A stretch of 64,000 nucleotides of DNA from NCBI RefSeq assembly GCF_004283755.1, contig NZ_SHMH01000002.1:124001-188000 (forward strand). Direction: 5' to 3'. The position numbers and the translations under genes were made by a program. Position 1 is the stretch's first letter. Every line of letters starts with the position of its first letter. The notes beneath the pieces are model-generated. The model had not been told where the DNA came from and did no database searches. It worked only from the letters and a program-made list of their open reading frames with translations. Of the stretch, positions 58,144-64,000 are shown in pieces. Source of the DNA: Pseudoxanthomonas winnipegensis (GTDB lineage: Bacteria > Pseudomonadota > Gammaproteobacteria > Xanthomonadales > Xanthomonadaceae).

Positions 58144-59730
58144 ATGCAAGTCGACACTCTGATCCTGGGCGCGCTGATCGCCCTCGTCCTGCTCCTGCAG
58201 CTGGTCCTGCTGCTGCGCCGCGGCCAGCACGCCGCGCTCGAACAGGCCCTGCGCGAGGAACAGCGCAACGGCCGCAGCGAACTGCGCGAACAGCTCGACG
58301 GCCTGGCCCGCCAGCAGGACGCGCGGCTGGATCTGTTCGCCCGCAACCTCACCGACCTGTCCACCCGCACCGACACGCGCCTGGACCAGCTGCGCGAGGC
58401 GCTGGGCGAGGACGCGCGCAAGGCCCGCGCCGAGGGCAGCGAGGCCCAGCAGCGCACCGCCGAACTGCTCGGCGCGCGCCTGCAGGACATGCGCACCCAG
58501 CTGGACGCCTTCGGCCATCAGCAGGAGGCGCGCATCGTCGCCTTCGGCCAGCAGCTGGCCGAACTGATCGCGCGCAGCGACACGCACATGGCGACGCTGC
58601 GCGAGCAGCTGGCCGAGGACAGCCGCAAGGCGCGCAGCGAAAGCGGCGAATCGCTGGGTCGCTTCAACGAGCAGCTCGGCCTGCGCCTGACCGAGCTGAC
58701 CCAGCGCAACGAGACCCGCATCAGCGAGATGCGCGCCACGCTCGACCAACAGCTGCAGCGCCTGCAGGCCGATAACGCCGCCAGGCTCGAGCAGATGCGC
58801 GTGACCGTGGACGAGAAGCTGCAGGGCACGCTCAACGAACGCCTGGATGCGTCCTTCAAGCTGGTCTCCGAGCGGCTGGAGCAGGTGCAGCGCGGCCTGG
58901 GCGAGATGCAGCAGCTGGCCACCGGCGTGGGCGACCTCAAGCGCGTGCTGACCAACGTCAAGTCGCGCGGCGGCTGGGGCGAGGTGCAGCTGGAGAGCAT
59001 CCTCGAACAGACCCTCACCGCCGAGCAGTACCAGCGCGGGGTCAAGCTGCGCGAGGACGGCAACGAGATGGTCGACTTCGCCGTGCGCCTGCCTGGGCGC
59101 GGCGCGCAGGATGCGCCGGTGTGGCTGCCGCTGGATTCCAAGTTCCCGCACGAGGACTACGAGAAGTTGCTCAACGCGCAGGAGGCCGGCGACGCCGAGG
59201 CCGTGCGCGCCACCGGCGTGCAGCTGGAACGCGCCATCCGCGTGCAGGCCCGGTCCATCTGCGAGAAGTACATCGTGCCGCCGCGCACGACCGATTTCGC
59301 GGTGATGTTCCTGCCTACCGAAGGCCTGTACGCCGAAGTGATCCGCCGCCCCGGCCTGGTCGATCTGCTGCAGCGCGAGCATCGCGTGGTGATCGCCGGC
59401 CCGACCACGGTGACCGCGCTGCTCAACAGCCTGCAGATGGGCTTCCGCACCCTGGCCATCGAGCAGCGCTCCAGCGAGGTGTGGGCGCTGCTGGGCGCGG
59501 TGAAGGGCGAGTTCGGCAAGTTCGCCGGCATCCTGGAAAAGGCCGAGAAGCAGATCCACACCGTCGGCAAGAGCCTGGGCGATGCCAGCCGCAAGACCCG
59601 CACCATCGAGCGCAAGCTGCGCGGCGTGGAAACGCTGGTCGGCGCGCAATCGCAGGCGCTGCTCGGCGAGGACCTGATCGGCGACGCCGACGAGGGCGCC
59701 GCTGCGGGCGGCGAGGACGAGGAAGCTTGA
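58144..59730 (+). CDS. rmuC: DNA recombination protein RmuC
   Basis: This 528-residue protein has an N-terminal membrane helix (ILGALIALVLLLQLVLLL) and a long coiled-coil region rich in Gln, Arg and Glu (about 30-260). The RmuC nuclease-like domain follows, with LTNVKSRGGWGEVQLESILEQTL, WLPLDSKFPHEDYEKLL and the later GPTTVTALLNSLQMGFRTLAIEQRS, all typical. RmuC limits inversions between short inverted repeats in E. coli. The gene is followed by a long repeat-bearing gap. Confidence 0.95.
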   Translation: MQVDTLILGALIALVLLLQLVLLLRRGQHAALEQALREEQRNGRSELREQLDGLARQQDARLDLFARNLTDLSTRTDTRLDQLREALGEDARKARAEGSEAQQRTAELLGARLQDMRTQLDAFGHQQEARIVAFGQQLAELIARSDTHMATLREQLAEDSRKARSESGESLGRFNEQLGLRLTELTQRNETRISEMRATLDQQLQRLQADNAARLEQMRVTVDEKLQGTLNERLDASFKLVSERLEQVQRGLGEMQQLATGVGDLKRVLTNVKSRGGWGEVQLESILEQTLTAEQYQRGVKLREDGNEMVDFAVRLPGRGAQDAPVWLPLDSKFPHEDYEKLLNAQEAGDAEAVRATGVQLERAIRVQARSICEKYIVPPRTTDFAVMFLPTEGLYAEVIRRPGLVDLLQREHRVVIAGPTTVTALLNSLQMGFRTLAIEQRSSEVWALLGAVKGEFGKFAGILEKAEKQIHTVGKSLGDASRKTRTIERKLRGVETLVGAQSQALLGEDLIGDADEGAAAGGEDEEA

Positions 59731-59851
59731 TCGCGCGGCTGGGTGTCTGGCGACGCGTTCGCCGACGCCCGCAGCCGTGCGATCCTGCGTCTGCAGCGAC
59801 AGACGCGCTGGAGTGCTGCCGTGCAGGCTCCCTCGCGTAAGACCTCACTAT

Positions 59852-59966
59852 CGTCGTTCCCGCGAAAGCGGGAATCCAGTGACTTCCTCCGCAAACAGCA
59901 AAGACGCTGAATCGTCAGACATGCGTCTGCCGAAAAGCACCTCCCGCGTTCGCGGGAATGACCGAC
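59852..59966. repeat. TTCCCGCG inverted pair
   Basis: Two related palindromes (CGTTCCCGCGAAAGCGGGAA, 59854-59873, and TCCCGCGTTCGCGGGAATGA near 59942-59961) face each other across a 60-base spacer. The unit at 2338 is a third copy. The rest of the 435-base gap after rmuC (59731-60165) shows no gene. Confidence 0.7.
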
Positions 59967-60165
59967 GCTTTGTGAGTGTCCAGTCTTGGAAGCGAAGTTC
60001 AAAGTTCATAGCGAGTGCGCGTCCATCGCGCGGAGCGTGGCATCCGCGCCGCCATGAAGCACTGCGTCTGTGCGGCCCCTCACGTTTCCGGAACGGCCGC
60101 GCGCGTAGGTTCCAGATCTGCGACTGGGTGCGACCGGCATGTGGCGCATACCAGGAGCTGGATCC

Positions 60166-60447
60166 ATGGCGCAGTCGCAGGTGGCGATGTTCTCGTTCAC
60201 CCTTGGCGGGAACAACAGCATCGGTCCCGCCGAACTGCGTGAGCTCTGGGCCCGCGCCAGCGGGGTCAACGCGGTCCATGTCGGCCGGCGCCTTCAGCCC
60301 TACGGCGATGACCGTCCCACCTACACCTTGTATGGCCCGCAGAACCTGTGCGGCGTGCGCGAAGTCAGTCAGCGCCTGTGCGCCCTGCTCGAGGCCCGGC
60401 ATCTGAATGCCAGGGTCGTCACGCTCTGCGGCATCGCCGGTGTGTGA
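60166..60447 (+). CDS. Orphan small protein, ferredoxin-like fold pattern
   Basis: This 93-residue cytoplasmic protein starts at an ATG with AGGAG eight bases upstream. The pattern of strands and helices (VAMFSFTLGG, then GPAELRELWARASG, then AVHVGRRLQPYG and PTYTLYGP, then EVSQRLCALLEARHL) reads as beta-alpha-beta-beta-alpha-beta. No family is recognised. It and the next gene are of similar size, on the same strand with good ribosome sites, and may be a unit. Confidence 0.55.
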   Translation: MAQSQVAMFSFTLGGNNSIGPAELRELWARASGVNAVHVGRRLQPYGDDRPTYTLYGPQNLCGVREVSQRLCALLEARHLNARVVTLCGIAGV

Positions 60448-60508
60448 TCCCGCGCAAGGAGACCGCCACGAAGGTCCGGCCGTCCCACGTGCGTCGCAGG
60501 AGTCTTCG

Positions 60509-60772
60509 ATGAACGACCAGGTCCGCCGCTACTACCGCTTCGTCCGCGCCAATACCAGCACGGAGCGGATGATGCGCGAGGTCGTCGGCTCGCTCGAGGA
60601 GCTGGGCCTGCTCGGCCATACCGTGTCCATCGGCGCCATCCACGGCCCGCCCTGCGTCGATGCGGCGGGCACCTGCACGCTGGTCGTCAGCGTGCGCGCC
60701 TACCCGGACTGGCTGCTGGCCGCCGCGCCGGTGCTCGACCGGCGTGGCCTGGTCGCCCGCGCGCGGGACTGA
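60509..60772 (+). CDS. Orphan small protein
   Basis: This 87-residue protein starts at an ATG preceded by CAGGAG. It has an arginine-rich N-terminus (MNDQVRRYYRFVRANTSTERMM), a helix REVVGSLEELG and a beta-rich second half with TCTLVVSVRAYPDW. Two cysteines lie about nine residues apart. It starts 61 bases after the previous orphan gene, so they may be co-transcribed. No family is recognised. Confidence 0.55.
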   Translation: MNDQVRRYYRFVRANTSTERMMREVVGSLEELGLLGHTVSIGAIHGPPCVDAAGTCTLVVSVRAYPDWLLAAAPVLDRRGLVARARD

Positions 60773-60874
60773 CGATACGGGCGTTCACGTGCCTGCAGGG
60801 TTGGCGGAAGCGGGCGTCAACATTTCCAGCCTAGACTAGCGGCCCGTTCTCCCATCCAGCCCGAGTCCGCGCCG

Positions 60875-61417
60875 ATGACCAGCCTGTACGACATTCCCCT
60901 CACCACCATCGATGGCCAGCCGGCCAAGCTCGGCGATTACCGCGGCAAGGTGCTGCTGGTGGTCAACGTCGCGTCCAAGTGCGGCCTGACGCCGCAGTAC
61001 GCCGGCCTGGAAGCGCTATACCGCGACAAGCACGACGCCGGCCTGGAAGTGCTCGGCTTCCCTGCCAACAACTTCAAGGAGCAGGAGCCGGGCAGCGATG
61101 CGGAGATCGCCAGCTTCTGCAGCACCGAGTACGACGTGACCTTCCCGCTGTTCTCCAAGATCTCGGTGGCCGGCAACAGCGTGCATCCGCTGTACCAGGC
61201 GTTGGTCAACGCCCAGCCGGTGGCCATCGGCGAAGGCCCGCTGCGCGAGAAGCTCAAGGGCCTGGACATCAAGGTCAATCCGGCGCCGGGCGTGCTGTGG
61301 AACTTCGAGAAGTTCCTGATCGGTCGCGACGGCCGCGTCGTGGCGCGCTTCTCGCCGGACGTGGCGGCCGACGACGCGCGCCTGCGCGAGGCCGTGGACG
61401 CCGTGCTGGCCGCCTGA
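60875..61417 (+). CDS. Glutathione peroxidase (cysteine type)
   Basis: This 180-residue thiol peroxidase has the catalytic cysteine Cys36 in NVASKCGLTPQYAGLEALY, the glutamine in FPANNFKEQEPGS and the tryptophan in LWNFEKFLIGRDG, giving the Cys-Gln-Trp site that reduces hydroperoxides. It has no selenocysteine and no signal peptide. In bacteria such enzymes often use thioredoxin. A strong bidirectional terminator follows, so it is monocistronic. Confidence 0.95.
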   Translation: MTSLYDIPLTTIDGQPAKLGDYRGKVLLVVNVASKCGLTPQYAGLEALYRDKHDAGLEVLGFPANNFKEQEPGSDAEIASFCSTEYDVTFPLFSKISVAGNSVHPLYQALVNAQPVAIGEGPLREKLKGLDIKVNPAPGVLWNFEKFLIGRDGRVVARFSPDVAADDARLREAVDAVLAA

Positions 61418-61438
61418 TCGCCGACGCCCTGGCGCAAA

Positions 61439-61472
61439 CGAAGAAGGCCGCCTGCGAGGGCGGCCTTCTTCG
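61439..61472. terminator. Bidirectional terminator between gpx and mlaA
   Basis: A 14-bp stem (CGAAGAAGGCCGCC with GGCGGCCTTCTTCG) with a six-base loop lies between two convergent stop codons. The flanking A-rich and T-rich ends of the stem allow termination in both directions. Confidence 0.9.
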
Positions 61473-61489
61473 TCGAGGCGCACCTGGAA

Positions 61490-62512
61490 TCAGCGCGCGT
61501 TGGGCATGATGGTGGGAATGGCGTCCATCGGCACGGTCGGATTGTCGTCGTCGTCGCGCAGATAGGCCGGCAGGTCGTCGTTGGCGTGACCCTTGCGGCG
61601 GCTGCGCTCGCCTTCGTCGCTGATCTGGTAGTTGCGGCGCTGCAGCCAACCGTCGCGGAACAGCGCGTACTCGTCCACCGCGCCTTCGCGGATCGAGTCC
61701 AGCGACATCAGCTGGGTGCGCACGTCGACCAGCTGCAGGCCCTGCAGGAAGATGCGCGCCTTGTCGTTCTCCACGCGCTGCACCGGCGAGAGCGGCGCAT
61801 CGCCGATCAGGCCGAAGGTGTCGCGCACGGTGCGCGGCCCGAACAGCGGCAGCTCAAGATAGCGCGACTGGCGCCAGCCCCACACGCCCAGGGTCTGACC
61901 GAAGTCCTCGCTGGTGTTGGGCACCTGATCGCGCGTGGCCACATCGACCACGCCGCCGACGCCGGCGGTGGTGTTGATCAGGAACCGACCCAGCGCGTCC
62001 CAGGCCTCGCCCGGCTTGCCCTGCAGCAGGCTGTTGACCACCGTCAGCGGCTGACCCAGGTTGTCGAAGAAGTTGTGCACGCCGTTGCGCACCGGGCGCG
62101 GCACCACCTTGATGTAGGCGGTGGCCAGCGGCTTGGCGACCGTGCGATCGACCACGTTGTTGAAGGCGTGGACCTTGCGGTTCCACTTCTCCCACGGGTC
62201 GTAGCTGGGCGGCGCGCCCTCGGCCGGCGGCGGCAGGGTGGGATCGGCGACCGGGTCGTAGATCGCGCTGTAGTCGTTCTCGGCGCTGGTCGGCGGCGCG
62301 CTCGTCGCCGTGCTGGGCGCGGCCGCGGTCGGCGCGGTCGCCTGGGCGGTCGGAGCGGCTGGCGGCGGTTCGACCGCGGGCGCGGCGGCGGCAGGAGGGG
62401 GGGGCGGCACGGTGGCGCCGGCCGACGGCGCCGCCGGCTTGGTGGCGTTGGAGGCGCAGCCGACCAGCAGCAGGCCGGTCAGCAGCGGGGACAACAGATG
62501 CAAGGTCTTCAT
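61490..62512 (-). CDS. mlaA: Outer-membrane lipoprotein MlaA (VacJ family)
   Basis: MlaA removes misplaced phospholipids from the outer leaflet of the outer membrane, working with porins, and passes them to MlaC. This 340-residue lipoprotein has a lipoprotein signal (MKTLHLLSPLLTGLLLVGC, Cys19) and an unusually long Pro/Ala/Thr-rich linker (about 20-85). The family domain follows: YDPWEKWNRKVHAFNNVVDR, NGVHNFFDNLGQPLTVVN and GVGGVVDVATRDQ. It is the last gene of the mla operon on this strand, 51 bases after mlaB. Confidence 0.95.
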   Translation of the reverse strand: MKTLHLLSPLLTGLLLVGCASNATKPAAPSAGATVPPPPPAAAAPAVEPPPAAPTAQATAPTAAAPSTATSAPPTSAENDYSAIYDPVADPTLPPPAEGAPPSYDPWEKWNRKVHAFNNVVDRTVAKPLATAYIKVVPRPVRNGVHNFFDNLGQPLTVVNSLLQGKPGEAWDALGRFLINTTAGVGGVVDVATRDQVPNTSEDFGQTLGVWGWRQSRYLELPLFGPRTVRDTFGLIGDAPLSPVQRVENDKARIFLQGLQLVDVRTQLMSLDSIREGAVDEYALFRDGWLQRRNYQISDEGERSRRKGHANDDLPAYLRDDDDNPTVPMDAIPTIMPNAR

Positions 62513-62563
62513 TCCTAAGATCCCTCTGGGGGGCGGACCGACGCTAATGTCGGTGCCGGGCAA

Positions 62564-62863
62564 TCAAGCCGGCTGATAATCCAGCGCCGGTGTCAGGCGA
62601 TACGCAGCGCACAGCTCGGCCAGGCCGGGCGCGGCGCCTTCCACGGTGACCGGGCCGCTGCCCGCGGCGCGCAAGCGCGCGGCCAGCGCGACCAGCAGCG
62701 CCAGGCCGGCGCTGTCCAGTGCCGACACGGCCGACACGTCCAGCCGCTGCGCGCCGTCCAGCGCGCGCTGCGCGGACGGCCACAGGGCCTGCGCGGCGGC
62801 CCGGTCCAGCGCCCCGCTGAAGACCAGGGCCGTGCCCTCGCGCCGGAGTGTCGCGGTGCTCAT
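62564..62863 (-). CDS. mlaB: STAS-domain protein MlaB
   Basis: This 99-residue cytoplasmic protein has a STAS domain, with LVFSGALDRAAAQALWPSAQRALDG and the diagnostic VSALDSAGLALLVALAARLR. MlaB binds and stimulates the MlaFE ABC transporter. It lies between mlaC and mlaA on the same strand, 7 bases after the mlaC stop. Its identity rests on size, fold and operon context. Confidence 0.88.
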   Translation of the reverse strand: MSTATLRREGTALVFSGALDRAAAQALWPSAQRALDGAQRLDVSAVSALDSAGLALLVALAARLRAAGSGPVTVEGAAPGLAELCAAYRLTPALDYQPA

Positions 62864-62870
62864 CGGCGGC

Positions 62871-63536
62871 TCAACGCTGGCCGGTGTCGCCGGAGGCCTG
62901 CATGCGGCCAGCGCGCAGGTCGGCGGTGACCTGGGCGATGGACTTCTGCCGCAGCGGACCGTCGAACTGGTTCTTGAAGGTCTGCACGTAGGAGATGCCT
63001 TCGATCATCACGTCGAAGATCTTCCACTGGCCGCCGACGTTGCGCATCAGGTAGTCCACCGGCACCGGGTCGCCGCTCTCGCGCAGCATCTCGCTGGACA
63101 CGCGCACGCCCTTGCCGTTGGGCAGCGGGGTCTCGGACTTGATCCGCACGCGCAGGCGCGAGTTGAAGTCCAGCAGCGACTGGCCGTAGCGCGCGGTCAG
63201 GTTGTCGGCCAGCGCATCGGCGAAGCCGCTCACCTCGGCATCGGACGCACCGCGGCCGTGCACGCCCAGCACCAGGCGCGCGGCGTAGTTGCCGTCGAAG
63301 GCGGTGTTGAACTCGGTCTTGATGAACGCCTTCAGCGCAGCCGGATTGGCCTTGAACTCGGCGCGGCGCTGCTCCAGCGTGGTCAGCACGCGGGTGGACT
63401 GGCTCAGCACCACCGCGCTGGCCGAGCCCTGCGCCGGCGCGGCGGCCGAAGCGGCCGAGGCCTGCGCCAGGACGGCGGTCGGTGCGGCGGCGGCCAGGAC
63501 GGCGGCCAGGGCGAGAGTGATCGTGGAACGCTTCAT
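62871..63536 (-). CDS. mlaC: Periplasmic lipid carrier MlaC
   Basis: This 221-residue periplasmic carrier shuttles phospholipids between MlaA and MlaD. It has a signal peptide (MKRSTITLALAAVLAAAAPTAVLA) and an extra Ala/Ser stretch, followed by the family domain (FIKTEFNTAFDGNYAARLVLG, VPVDYLMRNVGGQWKIFDVMIEGISYV). Its start overlaps the mlaD stop (ATGA), so translation is coupled. Confidence 0.95.
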   Translation of the reverse strand: MKRSTITLALAAVLAAAAPTAVLAQASAASAAAPAQGSASAVVLSQSTRVLTTLEQRRAEFKANPAALKAFIKTEFNTAFDGNYAARLVLGVHGRGASDAEVSGFADALADNLTARYGQSLLDFNSRLRVRIKSETPLPNGKGVRVSSEMLRESGDPVPVDYLMRNVGGQWKIFDVMIEGISYVQTFKNQFDGPLRQKSIAQVTADLRAGRMQASGDTGQR

Positions 63537-64000
63537 GGGGTATCTCCCTTGGGGGCGGTCGCCGCCGGCGCAGGCGCCGGGCTGGCGGTGGAATCGTCGC
63601 CAGCCGGCTTGCCACCGCCGCTGAACATGTACTTGCCGACCAGCTGCAGCAGGTCCACTGCGGGCTGGGTGTAGGTGATCTCGTCGCCGGCCTTGAGCAC
63701 GTCCGGGTCGCCGCCGGGCGACAGGCCGACATAGTTCTCGCCCAGCAGGCCGCTGGTGAAGATGCCGGCCGCGGTGTCGGCCGGCAGGCCCTTGTACTGG
63801 CCGTCGATGCGCAGGGTCACCACCGAGTCGAAGGACTTGGGATCCAGCGCGATGCTGGCGACCTGGCCGACCACCACCCCGCCGATCTTCACCGGCGCCT
63901 GGACGCGCAGCTGGCCCAGGTTGGTGAAGCGGGCCTTGAGGTCGTAGCCGCCTCCGCCGAAGCCGAAGGAACGGTTGGTCGAGGCCAGCGCCAGCACCAG
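63533..64000 (-). CDS. mlaD: MlaD, partial (5' end beyond window)
   Basis: This is the C-terminal part of MlaD, the membrane-anchored MCE protein that docks MlaC to the inner-membrane transporter. It begins in the last residues of the transmembrane segment (ALASTNRSFG) and contains the MCE domain (YDLKARFTNLGQLRVQAPVKIGGVVVGQVASI, ADTAAGIFTSGLLGENYVGL). It ends in a proline/alanine-rich tail. The N-terminus, and presumably mlaE and mlaF, lie past the right edge. Confidence 0.92.
   Translation of the reverse strand: MVLALASTNRSFGFGGGGYDLKARFTNLGQLRVQAPVKIGGVVVGQVASIALDPKSFDSVVTLRIDGQYKGLPADTAAGIFTSGLLGENYVGLSPGGDPDVLKAGDEITYTQPAVDLLQLVGKYMFSGGGKPAGDDSTASPAPAPAATAPKGDTP

Overview
This window is a high-GC chromosomal segment from a gammaproteobacterium that looks like a member of the Xanthomonadaceae (Pseudoxanthomonas, Stenotrophomonas or Xanthomonas type). 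The evidence is the codon and base composition, five genes for TonB-dependent or similar outer-membrane uptake proteins, a monomeric isocitrate dehydrogenase, short palindromic repeats beginning with GTAG (like the SMAG elements of Stenotrophomonas), and dispersed TTCCCGCG palindromes. No tRNA, rRNA, CRISPR array, integrase or intact insertion sequence was seen. The assignment is inference; no database was searched.

Region 1 (1-1945): an aromatic/aspartate aminotransferase whose last residues run off the left edge, then a YciI-like protein and a small membrane protein. Region 2 (1946-2428) is non-coding and repeat-rich: a hairpin-rich intergenic block, eight AGCAAC hexamers and a palindromic repeat.

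Region 3 (2429-17571) is the most interesting part. Nine genes on the minus strand lie downstream of a divergent sigma-54 activator (15667-17571). In transcription order they encode an ExaC-type aldehyde dehydrogenase, a TonB receptor, a soluble PQQ alcohol dehydrogenase with the WDYD signature of lanthanide-dependent enzymes, a periplasmic binding protein fused to cytochrome c, a porin, azurin, an NAD-type alcohol dehydrogenase (AdhP), a receptor closely resembling the PQQ importer PqqU, and a DUF779 protein. A -24/-12 promoter (15478-15493) and a perfect palindrome (15634-15650) lie between the aldehyde dehydrogenase and the regulator; an FNR-like box precedes adhP. Together they would import cofactor and possibly metal, oxidise alcohols in the periplasm, pass electrons to cytochrome c and azurin, and oxidise the aldehyde in the cytoplasm.

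Region 4 (17572-34976) is mixed housekeeping and accessory content: a HAD phosphatase, an esterase, phenylalanine hydroxylase with a divergent Lrp-type regulator, small enzymes of the VOC, GST and acetyltransferase families, a LysR regulator, monomeric isocitrate dehydrogenase, an RlmI-like rRNA methyltransferase, an M19 dipeptidase, a MAPEG protein, a secreted trypsin-like protease and a P-loop kinase. Region 5 (34977-36588) is visibly AT-richer and holds a DUF2199 protein and an orphan membrane protein; it may be transferred DNA. Next come a deaminase, a VOC protein and a small membrane protein.

Region 6 (37996-47812): an Lrp-type regulator diverges from a tightly packed six-gene run (TonB receptor, APC permease, amidase, PaiB-like flavoprotein, alpha/beta hydrolase, S9 peptidase), the last five joined by TGATG or ATGA overlaps. 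It looks like an uptake and hydrolysis route for an amide or peptide substrate. Region 7 (47828-52266): a GH30 glycosidase and a sugar-type TonB receptor diverge from a promoter with two LacI-type palindromes.

Region 8 (52506-64000): a metal-type two-component system, a LysR regulator with a divergent medium-chain reductase, rmuC, two orphan small proteins, glutathione peroxidase, and the mlaD-C-B-A end of the outer-membrane lipid asymmetry operon, with mlaD cut by the right edge.
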